Assembly: GCA_963662155.1 (NCBI GenBank)
Contig: OY759262.1
Coordinates: forward strand, 64,552,263 to 64,616,262
Direction of reading: 5' to 3'
Length of the DNA stretch: 64,000 nucleotides
DNA from: Lamellibrachia columna
Lineage: Eukaryota; Annelida; Polychaeta; Sabellida; Siboglinidae
The notes beneath the pieces were generated by a model. It was not told the origin of the DNA. It worked only from the letters and a program-made list of their open reading frames with translations, and ran no database searches. Shown one piece after another: positions 21,740-32,929 of this stretch (its first letter is position 1; every line of letters starts with the position of its first letter). The translations under genes were made by a program, and so were the position numbers.

Positions 21740-22855
21740 CTTTTTACACCTTGTGAAATCTTATCTGTTACCTGTTCCTAAAAAGTGAATATTGACCTCG
21801 GTTGACCCCAGACATCTGCTAAAAACACACTCATCCATTGAAATGGCTGTCAATGTAGTTGATTTTTTTCTGTTCAAGAAACATCTTGATACAGGTTTGT
21901 TGAATTACTGACTTTTTTGGCAATTTTTGGAGTTTTTCCAGGAGTTATCTGTCTTTGGCCAATCATAGTGAATCATTTTCAATAGAATTTTGTCCATAAA
22001 GTATGTAAACAATTTGCTCGCTGTAATTCGCGTGGTGTTGGGCTTTTTTGACGTATCGGATTTCATCACTGTGGGGGTTCGATGACCCTAGAATATATCG
22101 GGTTTCGCCCATCTTTTGACAGGGTGGTAATTAAGTGGTGGAGGGCGGGTTAGGTGTTACTCTGAAGTATAAACAAACTTATTGCCACCCTCCCAGGGGT
22201 CTGATGCTGTTCATCAGGTGCTGCTGTCTAGTGCAGGGTAATTACTATGATTAGTATATCTTTTTCTGGCAATGTTCCAAACATTGTACACCAACCCAAC
22301 TCCCGACCCCCACCTCCAACGCCCGACCCCCAACCCGCCATAGTACTAAGGTTTCTGTATTTTGAATAAGTCATCAACAATGCCCACCGATGGTTTATTA
22401 TGTCAATACCTTATCAGGAGAAGTGTGTTTTAGTAACGGGGTTGAACAAGTTTTTTTGGAGTTCTTAGAATAACAATATCTTATTGGTGTTGTCTCCGGT
22501 GTGCTGGCCTGTGCTGAATTGTAGTGCACATTCTGAAAATCCGAAGCTTTTGTTGTAAGACTTGTAGATTACGCGCACACACCGGGCAGTAATAGCTCGT
22601 TTGTGTTAGTAAAATTGATCACGTCATTATTCCGTCATTGTAGAAGACTGCTCTCTCACATATCCATCGACCTGGCATATTTTTCTACCAGACATTTATT
22701 CATGAAGCTTTGGTGCAAATTTGGGGAATGATTTTAAAACTACCTCTTCAGTTCGATTTGTGTAAATAGTTTTTAAGTAATATGCACAGTTAGTTTAATA
22801 AAAGAGGACAAACTTTTGTTAAAATCATCAAAATAATTTACTTTTCAGGTAAATT
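21740..22855. other. No gene seen
   Basis: Unassigned sequence with a C-rich stretch near 22300-22340 (ACCCCCA/CCCGACCCC words). No frame or repeat family recognised. Confidence 0.45.
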
Positions 22856-22859
22856 GCAA

Positions 22860-23065
22860 AACTGTAAATAGCCTTATATAGTGTATAGATGCAGAACAAC
22901 TTTGCCATTTATTGCTAATTTTGAACCGTATCTGGTCAAAAATAATTTAATAATTTGTCCGATGATTTCATGAAAACTAAATAACAGATTTATAGGGAAT
23001 GTCATAGTAGATAATAGATAGGTTCAATCTTTCATGAAAAAAGACGAGCAAAAAAATTTAATTAA
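22860..23065 (-). repeat. Dispersed repeat family X, copy 4
   Basis: On the minus strand it reads TTTTTTTGCTCGTC, GATTGAACCTATCTATT, CTGTTATTTAGTTTTC, GAAATCATCGGACAAA and TTTTTGACCAGATACGG. This matches in order the copies at 10.6/13.9, 24.0 and 36.0 kb. Confidence 0.7.
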
Positions 23066-24009
23066 GGAGGGATCTTTCTAGTTGATGTTTTAAAAAAAAC
23101 ATCCATTTGAACCTTTTCTAATTTCTTCCATATCATACCATTTTGCGCATAATTGAAGTTTAATTTTCTTGCTTCATAAGTACGTCAGAAAATTGCTGGA
23201 AATTTGTTTTGTTTTTTTCAACCCGAGTCAAAACATTCTGTGATGAAATGTCCACATTCTTGTTCCCTGCATTAGAATTTTGGCGAGGCTGATGAATTTT
23301 TATCGCTCCATTCTGTCAAGGTCTTGAGCAGCTCTGAATTGATCGATGAGAAATGGCCCTTTGTGTGCCGGAGAATGCGATCTGGTCGGTGATTCACGGT
23401 CTCAATCCCCCAGGATTATGACGGCACTGAAAACAATAATGACATTCAGAATAGATGCAAAACGCAACACTTGCTAAATGCTACAAAGTGAAATTGCAGG
23501 GCGGTTCGTACGCTTGTGTGTGGTGTGAAAAACAGTTGGGCAACGGTTGGGCAATGGGCAATTCTACGAAGAGGTCACTAAACCCATTTGCTGATATTGA
23601 AAACTCTATACCGATACTTTAAGGTTAAACAGGAATTTGTCAGTCTTTGGTGCCTACAAATCAAATGACATATTTTATATGGTAATGGCTGATCTTCACA
23701 ACATCCCTTTTTGTAGGTTTTTTAAGACTTAAATATTTTTTTATTACTTTTTCAGATATTGACAATACCTGATTTAGAGATGTCAAGGATACTTAAAGCT
23801 GCCCTTTGTAAAATTCCATGGAAACTTTACTGTACAAAATCTTCAATTAGCACGTGAAGGAGATGTAGTTTTAAATAAAAAAGTTGACCTTACCATATAT
23901 TATTTCAACATCTGGCTAATGTTGCAAAGATATACAGTTTAAAAAAAACAAATCCGATATTTATTGGCACTGCTCCTTGAAAAAACATCTAATTTCACTC
24001 ATTTTGTGA
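23066..24009. other. No gene seen
   Basis: AT-rich unassigned sequence without recognisable frames. Confidence 0.45.
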
Positions 24010-24255
24010 ACAGAATTGAACCTAACACTTTCTGTTATTGACTATCGCATGCTAACCCGTTTGTACAAATGTTTTATTTGGTTTCGGTGAATTCATTGGA
24101 CAAACTATAAAATGATTTTTGACTGGATCATGTCAAATTCAGCGAAAAAATTTTAAAAGTGGTCTGGCTGTGCATAGCATAACATCTTTTGCAAGCTACC
24201 CGGTATAACAAAGTAAATTCTTTTGATGATTATAACATAATATTAAACTTTTCAA
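24010..24255 (+). repeat. Dispersed repeat family X, copy 2
   Basis: It contains CAGAATTGAACCTAACAC, TTTGTACAAATGTTTTATTT, GACAAACTATAAAATGATTT and GACTGGATCATGTCAAA. It ends near AAATTCTTTTGATGATTATAA, which parallels the end of copy 3 at 36.26 kb. Confidence 0.7.
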
Positions 24256-25063
24256 TTCATCATGGGCTAAATTAATTGAACAGGGAGTTTTAATTTTGTG
24301 AGAAAATGTTGACAGTAACTTGTGTCATGCTATAATGCTGGTTTGACCATTCAGGTCGAAGGAAGCTGCATCATAAATGCGCTGGACAGATGGGCTGGGG
24401 TCATTTAATCTTCACAGGCCTTCTCTGTCCATAATGAATGAGAACAGTTGAGGTGAACTCAAGACAATTAGCAATTAATGACAGGTCCAGGAGGAACAAT
24501 GCAAGGGTGGTTATTGGTAGTCTAATTACAGGAGGTGTGCACAGATAGGGTGTAATTAGAGGGGGTAATTAGCCAGGGAGGATGGCATGAGGGTGGGGCA
24601 GTAAAAATAAATATTGTTACCCTGAAAAATTAAAAATAATTTTATTAATAAATAGTTTGATTAAAATGTGAATTATAGTTTGCTTAAAACGTGATTTATA
24701 TTATAGTCGGTCTCCTGTGCAGCTGCAGGTGAGGGTTGCCACTGGCTGAACTGATTTTGTTCTGATACCATAAACAAGAACTAAATTATACTTGACCTGG
24801 TAATTACCTCTTAAGAAATGTTTGTTATTCGTTTCAAATATTTCGGCCGACTTATTCATCCTTCATTGGTGGACCGACTTCTCTAAGGGTGTGTCACATG
24901 ACTAAAGTCATGTGACACAAACTGGAGATGGATTGGCAGGTGCTCCTGGCCAATGTCTCTGCATAGCTCAGGCTTCGTTCCATGGAAGTTTATATTGCTT
25001 CCTTGAGTTTTCTCTTAAACCAGTTCTCACAGTATCCTTACATCTGTCAGTGAACACTGAGGC
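24256..25063. other. No gene seen; perfect 13-bp inverted repeat
   Basis: Unassigned sequence. At 24891-24918 GTGTCACATGACT and its exact complement are separated by AA. The word GTCATGTGACACAAAC recurs at about 46468. Confidence 0.5.
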
Positions 25064-25220
25064 TGTGGACTGTGTTCACTGATGGCTGTGGACTGTGTTC
25101 ACTGATGGCTGTGGACTGTGTTCACTGGTGGCTGTGGTCTGTGTTCACTGATGGCTGTGATCTGTGTTCACTGATGGCTGTGGACTGTGTTCACTGATGG
25201 CTGTGGTCTGTGTTCACTGG
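25064..25220 (+). repeat. 23-bp tandem repeat, about 7 copies
   Basis: Unit GGCTGTGGACTGTGTTCACT plus GAT, with A/T and A/G variants. Confidence 0.93.
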
Positions 25221-25420
25221 GAACAAGATAGGTGTTCATTGATTCTTGTGTCTATTGTTTTCTTTGTTGCCCATAGCAATGTCAATCTTCAGACGAAGGA
25301 CAATTGAGTTGGCCAAAAAGTAATGAATGTCAAAAGTTTGTTGAGAAGTAAGAGGCTGACTTGAGAGGAAAGAGGCAACTAGTTGAATGAGGCCTCACAA
25401 GAACATCAGATTCTGGTAAA

Positions 25421-25721
25421 TACAACATACATAGAACATACATAGAACATACATACATACATAGAACATACATAGAACATACATACAACATACATACAAC
25501 ATACATACAACATACATACAACATACATACAACATACATACATACATACATAGAACATACATACAACATACATACAACATACATACAACATACATACATA
25601 CAACATACATACAACATACATACAACATACATACAACATACATACATACATACAACATACATACAACATACATACAACATACATACAACATACATACAAC
25701 ATACATACAACATACATACAG
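25421..25721. repeat. ACAT/ACATACA microsatellite
   Basis: Compound CATA/CAACATA simple repeat. The Cys/Tyr-rich frames on the minus strand are artefacts of it. Confidence 0.97.
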
Positions 25722-25847
25722 GGGAAACAACTATAAATACCATATTGAATGTCACATTCCATGAAAAGGGAGCATCAATCCATTCAAGAAACTAAAAATG
25801 CTGCCACATTATCAGTGGTTGATGGCAGTATATATAATGTTGGTACG

Positions 25848-25925
25848 GTATGATATGGTACAGTATGATATGGTACGGTATGGTTACCATACCATACCGT
25901 ACCATACTATGGTACAGTATGGTAT
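25848..25925. repeat. GGTAYGGTATGATAT repeat with a perfect hairpin
   Basis: Short GGTACGGTATG-type words repeat on the plus strand, then switch to the complement. Arms 25869-25883 and 25892-25906 are exact 15-bp complements (TATGGTACGGTATGG) with an 8-base loop. Confidence 0.9.
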
Positions 25926-26744
25926 GCTGATTGGCAGTGAAGTCTGTTGGGTTTTTGGGCCATTGTTGCGTCTCCTTTACATTCAAACTTCAAATGGGCA
26001 ATTATGTGATTTACTTATTTTAGTTTATCTCACCTCATATTGTTCGCTTTGTTCGGCTACACAAGTTCTTAAGAGGGTTCAACATCAACTTCTTAGAACA
26101 TCCCAGGGCCCAAGAATCTCTGCAGACCTAGATCTGTTTGGCTGATAGCAGAGCTTGTGTTTCACCTTCAAATGTGTTGTTGATCCAACCATTTCTTACT
26201 ACCTCTGTCTTTTTCCTATGAGTGAGCAATGTCTGCTTGAACTTTTCTCCAGGTGACTTCACTATTTCTTCTGATTGGTGTAATATTAATGTTCAAAGCT
26301 ATGGGCAAGTTTGTTTCTGAAACTATTTTTATCAAACTATTAGAAACAAATGGTTTAATCTGTCATTATTTTCTACAGGTAATCAAATATATGATGCTCC
26401 CCGTCATGTGATGCTCCCCATTATGTGCACCCAAAATAACTAGTTCTTGTCTTGATGCACAAGTACTGTCGTGGACACATATCCTTAAACATGGCCACCT
26501 CAATGCGTAGATGCAAGTAGTCTGCAAAACTTGGTAATGTCTTAAAACTACTTAACACCTTATTCCTGAACTTGGCATAAAAATAGTGTCCCCAGAAGCC
26601 TTGCAGGTTTACTGGGCAGGTTCAATCACAGCCATTCAGTGATCGTTGTCATTCTTACTATGCACTCTCTTTAGCATCTTAATTTTTTCACGACATTTCA
26701 AAGACGCCCCAGTCATTAAGTTTCACGTTGACATGTCTTTCATG
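25926..26744. other. No gene seen
   Basis: Unassigned sequence; no domain or repeat family recognised. Confidence 0.45.
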
Positions 26745-27160
26745 TGCCAGTAGCGCAGTGGCGCAGTGGTGCAGTGGTGCAGTGGTGCAGTGGTGCAGTA
26801 GCGCATTGGCATAGTAGCGCTGTGATGCACAGTTTTGCAGTAGAGCAGTTTTGCAGTGGGGCAGTAGCACAGTGGTGCAGTAGCACTGTGGTGCAGTGGC
26901 ATAGTAGTGCAGTAGCACAGTGGTGCAGTAGCTCGGTGGTGCAGTAGCACTGTGGTGCAGTGGCATAGTGGTGCAGTAGCACAGTGGTGCAGTAGCACGG
27001 TGGTGCAGTAGCACTGTGGTGCAGTAGCGCAGTGGCATAGCGGTGCAGTGGCGCAGCGGTGCAGTGGCATAGTGGTGGTGCAGTAGCTCAGTGGTGCAGT
27101 AGCACAGTGGTGCAGTAGCGCAGTGGCATAGCGGTGCAGTGGCGCAGCGGTGCAGTGGCA
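26745..27160 (+). repeat. GCAGTGGTGCAGTAGC-type array from the SINE head
   Basis: Irregular 8-18-bp units (GTGCAGTAGCACAGTG, GTGGCATAGTGGTGC) continue without a break into the SINE head at 27150. The His/Cys/Thr-rich minus-strand frames are artefacts. Confidence 0.9.
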
Positions 27161-27345
27161 TAGTGGTTAGAGCATCAGAATCAATTGAGAAGACCAGGTT
27201 TGAATCCTCTTGCTGCTGTTTACAAAGTTGGGCAGTTTCATTCCCCTCACATTGCCTGGGTTCATTGGTTCAGTGGTGGATATGAATGAATAATCTTCGT
27301 GCAGTAGTTACAGCATGGCTGAATACTTCCCAGTCGAATTGGCAT
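26745..27345 (+). mobile_element. tRNA-derived SINE, copy 2, with expanded head
   Basis: The last unit of the array runs into a tRNA-like head: GTGGCATAGTGGTTAGAGC (A-box-like) and CAGGTTTGAATCCTC (B-box-like). The family body follows: AGTTGGGCAGTTTCATT, GTGGATATGAATGAATAA, CAGCATGGCTGAATACTTCC. It ends near 27345 without the usual tail, so it is 3'-truncated or interrupted. Confidence 0.75.
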
Positions 27346-27403
27346 TGAAAAGTGATGTGTGATCTTTTGAAGTCTCTTACTGCGGTCTCGCTATGGAGCA
27401 CTG

Positions 27404-27476
27404 TAGCACCGTAGCACTGTAGCACCATAGCACTGTAGCACCATAGCACCGTAGCACCGTAGCACCGTAGCACAGT
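27404..27476 (+). repeat. 8-bp tandem repeat, about 9 copies
   Basis: Unit GTAGCACC with GTAGCACT and ATAGCACC variants. Confidence 0.93.
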
Positions 27477-27514
27477 CACAGAGTGAAACCTCAATCCTTT
27501 TTGCTGTCATTCAA

Positions 27515-27978
27515 AGACACAGAATATTTTTTCACTCGGCTGTTGTTCGCAGTTCTGAAATTACAGGAACTACCAGAAATGCCCATCCTCTAGATCCTCC
27601 TCCAGATCCTCCTCTAGATCCTCCTCCAGATCCTCCTCCAGGATACATAACATTATCACAGAAATACCTGTTCCTTTTTCCTTGGTGCTGCCAGTCGACA
27701 TCTCTCTAAATTGTGAATTTATTTTAGATATTATGTTGTAACAATGTCTAGCGACGTTGTATTACACAACTTTGGACAGTCAAAGAAAACAAATGCACGT
27801 AATTGTTGTACATAATAACTACAATTGTTGTATATATTAACTACAATTGTTGTACATAATAACTACAATTGTTGTACATAATAACTACAATTGTGCAGAA
27901 TATCTACAATTGTTGTGCATAATAACTATAATTATTGTACATAATAACTATGAAGGGTAATTTGATTGTTCATAGATG
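27515..27978 (+). repeat. Dispersed repeat family Y, copy 2
   Basis: It aligns with 9040-9395 (shared AATGCCCATC, AACATTATCACAGAAATA, CTGCCAGTC, GTCTAGCGA, ACTTTGGACAGT, GATTGTTCATAG). It is longer because two local arrays interrupt it, at 27586-27641 (15-bp TCCTCCTCTAGATCC units) and 27803-27950 (about 22-bp TTGTTGTACATAATAACTAC units). Confidence 0.65.
27803..27950 (+). repeat. About 22-bp tandem repeat, 6-7 copies
   Basis: The unit TTGTTGTACATAATAACTAC plus AA repeats with some length variation, inside family Y copy 2. Confidence 0.85.
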
Positions 27979-28940
27979 ACCTGACCATGGGGTTGTAGAT
28001 GACCTGACCATGGGGTCGTAGATGGCGTAGATGGCCTGTCCCCTGCATTGGTGCCCAAGATGCAAAGCGTTTAGGAGGAGTAGCGTAACAAACACATATA
28101 CACTTGCCCGATTATAGTGACCAGCTTTTGTCTTCACTGCGGAGTGTCTGTATGCTTCTTAGAAAACTTGTGTTGTGTTGTGTAAGTACATGTGTTTATT
28201 TTGTGTATGAACCAAACAATCTCTGCTGTAGAATGTGTTCACTTCATGAGCCACAGTTCATGAGGCGACTAGACCTGGTCCCAGCCAGTCACTTGGATTG
28301 TATTTGTGTTATTTAAGTTACATTGAAATTGGAACTCTAACCAGGCAGTTGTGTGAAGAAGGAACTTGCTCAGTAACAGCGATATGTAATATGTAATGCC
28401 TTCTGAACTACTCTAACTATTGCAAAGTGCACATAATAATAGTATTTTTTGTTTTTGTGTTTTTCCCTAACAACCTGTTGTGCCACCACAAGCTAAGGGG
28501 TGACTAAGCTTGTCCTTCCTTTACCCCGCCCTTCCAAGACCCTAAATACTGATCATGTAACAGTATTGAAGAACACGTCAATTGATTGTAAATCTTATTT
28601 AATATACATCAAACAATCATATCAAAACACATTAGGTAGAATGTCATAAATAACACAGTGAATATGGTGATTTTGCTTCGTAATTGATTTCTCATTATAT
28701 TAATCTTTGAGGGTAATTGCTATATTTATGGCATTAGCAGGAATTGAATCTGTCGCATGAACTGTTTAATTACCACAAGTTCACTTAGTGCAGAAGGATT
28801 ATTTTCAGATCCATGATATCTTCAGCCAAATCACGAGAAGTAACGCAGATAATAGATTTCATGTCTGAAACAAACCACATGGATGGCTTTTGGATTAATG
28901 TAATTTAATTCTGTGTTAATTAAATGGTTATTAGCATGTA
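27979..28940. other. No gene seen
   Basis: Begins with a 24-bp duplication (GATGACCTGACCATGGGG). The rest is AT-rich unassigned sequence. Confidence 0.45.
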
Positions 28941-28944
28941 TGAA

Positions 28945-29130
28945 ATCACACATGCATGCATGCACGCACATGTGTGCATGCACTCACACACGTTCACACG
29001 CATGCATACATGCACTGAAGTATGCATGCATGTGTGCCTTTAAGCTCACATGCATGCACACATGCATGCACTCAAGCACACATGCATGTATGCATGCACT
29101 CAAGCATGCATGCACGCATACACACATACA
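28945..29130. repeat. CATG/CACA alternating purine-pyrimidine tract
   Basis: ATGCATGCATGCACGCACATG-like sequence, an irregular CA/TG microsatellite. The tract could adopt Z-DNA in principle. Confidence 0.9.
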
Positions 29131-29136
29131 TTACAA

Positions 29137-29227
29137 ATAGGGGATTGCCTCCTATGAGAAGGGGAATGCCCACTTTGGTAAAGGGGATTGCCCATGAGCT
29201 AAAGGGGATTGCCCACTAAGTAAAGGG
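29137..29227 (+). repeat. About 27-bp tandem repeat, 3-4 copies
   Basis: Unit AAAGGGGATTGCCCA followed by a variable spacer (CTTTGGT, TGAGCT, CTAAGT). Confidence 0.85.
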
Positions 29228-29302
29228 AAGCTTGAGTATGCAATCTTCCATATAATATGTGGTGGCATGTATTTTATTTAAAAATTAAACTACAATTTAT
29301 TT

Positions 29303-29960
29303 AGCATATATATGTACAAGTCTTGATGACTCCACGGCGATGTATTCATTTTTGGAGATGCAAACACATTGACAGAGACAGTAAACACGTTGACATTTGA
29401 TGACACTACAAAGTTACATACTCCGACAACTGGCAACGCAAACATGTGTCTACATGTTTTTATCTTATTGTTTGTGGGGGCAGAAAGGTATTTGTGTGAA
29501 GATTGCTGGGACATCCATTGGACTGTATCCGCTGGAGGTATAGATGTAGATGTGGAGATGTAGGGACGCTCCGTTGTCTTCTGCCTTCAAAGTCTTGCGA
29601 AGAGGAAATAATCAGCGCCCTGTTGGTGGAAAGAGGAAATTATATCAGTAGTTCCGGCTTAGACAGGCAGTTGTCGAGTTTTTCAGACAATGCATTCTGT
29701 CGGACAATAGTGGGATGATTGTCTCGTGCGGGCGCTATGTAATTTTACCTCATACCCTCTCATCACCCCGATGTCCTTTGCCTTTACAAGTGTAACCTGA
29801 CTCCTCGTTGTTATGATGCTCTCTGGGAGTGGTTAAGAAATGGGGCTCTGTTCCCACTGCACCGTGGAATGAAAAAGCAAAATTCCTCCTTCCAGACTGG
29901 GGTCTTTTTTAGTTGATAATAAAATGAGTCAATGCTTTGTTGGGAAACTTGGGTAAGATT
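29303..29960 (+). repeat. 657-bp tandem duplication, first copy
   Basis: The block from ATATATGTACAAGTCTTGATG to AAACTTGGGTAAGATTT repeats immediately as 29961-30618, with scattered substitutions and small indels. The open frame inside both copies (29503-29718 and 30162-30377) has no ATG start and no known domain. Confidence 0.93.
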
Positions 29961-30618
29961 TAGCGTATATATGTACAAGTCTTGATGATTCCACGGCGAT
30001 GTGTTCATTTTTGGAGATGTAAAAACATTGACAGAGACAGTAAACACGTTGATATCTGATGACACTACAAAGTGACCTACTCCGAGAACTGGCAACGCAA
30101 ACATGTGTCTACATGTTTTTATCTTATTGTTTGTGAGGTCAGAAAGTTATTTGTGTGAAGATTGCTGGGACACCCACTGGACTGTATCCGCCAGAAGTCT
30201 AGATGTAGATGTGGAGATGTAGGGACGCTCCGTTGTCTTCCGTTTTCAAAGTCTTGCGAAGAGGAAATAATCAGCGCCCTGTTGGTGGAAAGAGGAAATT
30301 ATATCAGTAGTTCCGGCTTAGACAGGCAGTTGTCGAGTTTTTCAGACAATGCATTTTGTCGGACAATAGTGGGATGATTGTCTCGTGCGGGCGCTATGTA
30401 ATTTTACCTCATACCCTGTCATCACCCCGATGTCCTTGATCACTTTGCCTTTACAAGTGTAACCCGACTCCTCGTTGTTGTGGTGGTTAAGAAATGTGGC
30501 TCTGTTCACCCTGCACAGTGGAATGAAAAAGCGAAATTCCTCCTTCCAGACTGGGGTCTTTTTTTTTAGTTTATAATAAAATGAGTCGATGCTTTGTTGG
30601 GAAACTTGGGTAAGATTT
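29961..30618 (+). repeat. 657-bp tandem duplication, second copy
   Basis: Direct repeat of 29303-29960. Differences include TGATCAC inserted near 30437 and a loss of about 16 bases near 30480 relative to the first copy (CTCTCTGGGA region). Confidence 0.93.
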
Positions 30619-30990
30619 GGTTGGACAGGGCATGCTTCTGTGCGCGGGGGACAGATACAGGGTGATTAGGGTTTAAGTGCGTAACACTATCGCTTGTCTT
30701 CCAGGGGTATCCACATCATAGTCACGGTCACGCGTGTGCACGTGTGCACACTACCTGCGGTGGGTGGAATGCGTGCATGTGTAAATTGTAAATGCATTTT
30801 TGAAAATTAGTGTTCCGGGTTGGAATGTTGTTTAGGGCACGGAGACAGTGAATTCTTGTCTTACCTAGTTGGTGATGTTGTTACCAGTTGTGGCAGCATT
30901 GTCAATGTCAACAACTCACCCGGTGGCCAAATGGAGACTCAGTTAAATTTAGCATAGCAGAGTGGTATTGATGTGAAGACATTTAGGTAA
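30619..30990. other. No gene seen
   Basis: Unassigned; contains CACGTGTGCACACT-like GT/CA words near 30735. Confidence 0.45.
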
Positions 30991-31007
30991 TTTATATATA
31001 TTTATGC

Positions 31008-31038
<31 letters not shown>

Positions 31039-31053
31039 TAACATACATATCTG

Positions 31054-31070
<17 letters not shown>
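30991..31070. repeat. TA dinucleotide microsatellite
   Basis: Long TATATA runs with short interruptions, passing directly into an AG run. Confidence 0.97.
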
Positions 31071-31084
<14 letters not shown>

Positions 31085-31188
31085 GAGGGGGAGGGGGAGG
31101 GGGAGGGAGAGAGAGAGGGGGAGGGGGAGGGGGAGGGAGAGAAAGAGAGGGGGAGGGGGAGGGGGAGGGGGAGAGGGAGAGGGAGAGT
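31070..31188 (+). repeat. GA / GGGGGA purine tract, G-quadruplex-prone
   Basis: More than 110 bases on the plus strand are purines only, in AGAG and GGGGGA units. Many runs of four to five G with one-base spacers meet the usual G-quadruplex pattern. Confidence 0.95.
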
Positions 31189-32929
31189 AGTGTAGCATAA
31201 TTTTCCACAATTTCCATGTCCTGTAAATAGATTGGAACACCAGAACCTGAAGCAGAACTAAATACTTATTTATTTATTTTTTCAAAGGGGCAAAACAAGC
31301 ATATTTATAGAATAAAGCTATTTGTCGTGCTTTGGCAATAATTAAATATTATTTTATTTGATGAATTATTTAAAATTTAAATGAGCAAAATTAAATTGAC
31401 TGAAGAGGAATTGACATTAAGGAATTTGGGGTTGATTTTCACTGGGAATGGGGCAACAACTCCCACTCTTGCGTACAGGTGGGGAGGGGGCACTGACTCC
31501 CTTGTGTACAGCTGGGAAGAGGGTCTTCCGAGTACGCGTGAGTTATCAGCCATGATCTGCTTTGTTAAATTTCGCGGGACAATGCCTTGTTTAGCGTGTC
31601 AGAGTCAACAGTTTCCGCCAAACGTCACACCACATCGGTGACATATTGTGACACCAGATTGTTGCATGTTTCATTTTTCTATGATAATTACCGTGGATGC
31701 AGTCACAATATCAGGGATAGCGTGCACAGGTGAGAGAGAGGGTGCGGGGTTATAGAAGCGATGGTAGATCGCCCCGATAGTGGCAGGGTATATATATATA
31801 TACATGCGCACATGCATGCAGACAAACAGTTGGAGTGTCGGGTCGAGGCACCATGTGGCAATTCTATCTGCTCACACATCCTAGCCTCGTCAAACATCAA
31901 AGATTGCAGGTAGGTTCGCCGCCACGGATCTCAGTTTACAAAGTACTATACCTTCATTATAAGTGCATAATTAAAATTAATGGAAGGAGTTTTTTGTCTG
32001 GATGCACATCTGAGCACAGGTATTTGAGGATTTAGGCATGAGATTCCTTATTATTATTATTATTAATTCTTTTTAGATAAATAAATATGAAGTTAATGAG
32101 CCAGGGCAGGGCATGAAATGTTACCTTTCTCCAGAGTACAATTTTCACGTGGAGGTGTTCTTGTGGACTTTCTAGTCTGTTGTGGTCAGTCGTCCAGGTT
32201 TGTGTTGGCATGTTGAGGCAGTCTTGCTGTGGTCAATGTTGGTCTTATATGATGCAGTTAGCAGTCTGTTGTTGGGTTAGATGACCACTCACTCCAGGGC
32301 AACGGGTTACACATTTACCCCCTGTGTGGGATCTTTGACTTCCACTGGTATAGAGGCCAGGTAGAAGGGACCAACGGCTCTTAGTGTCAGATCCCTAGTG
32401 TTGTGTATCATATGGCTCTGTATAGTATATGGTACGTACTGTATATTTTATATGGTATGATACGGTATGCATTTTCTGGTGAATCTAAAAACATACTATT
32501 GAAAGACTATGCTAAGACTTACATGAAGCAGCATAGAGGCTGGAAATAAATTTATTTGTAGTGAAAAAATACTGCGAAATGTATTTGCTTGAAAGTAATC
32601 TGGTTTCCTAATCATTTGGAGAGACGTTCTGCACACTACACGCAAGAAACACATTTGCATGCATGTAACAGTGGCTATTGGATTTTTGCGGCCACAATCC
32701 TACATTTGTAGTTTCTATACCATATTCTATGCTCTGTAGAATTCTATAAAATTCTATTTACAAATGTATACAAATCTATGGAAATTGAAGTAGACATAAA
32801 ATATTTCTACAGCATCTATACATAGGGCCAGTTCAACTGAATTAAAATACCGGTTTCAAAACCACATAAAAATACTGGTACACTGAGAGAGTACGCAGCA
32901 CTGCTGATCCAAAACACTTCCACCCGTCT
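31189..32929. other. No gene confirmed
   Basis: Unassigned sequence with a short TA run at 31787-31801. At 31851 an ATG in good context opens 20 codons that end at a donor-like GATTGCAG|GTAGGT (31910); this could be a first coding exon but has no other support. Confidence 0.4.

Noticed and set aside
25330..25762. Cys/Tyr/Val-rich small proteins
   Set aside because: They are translations of the ACAT microsatellite.
26688..27161. His/Thr/Ala/Cys-rich minus-strand frames
   Set aside because: They are translations of the GCAGTAGC-type SINE-head array.
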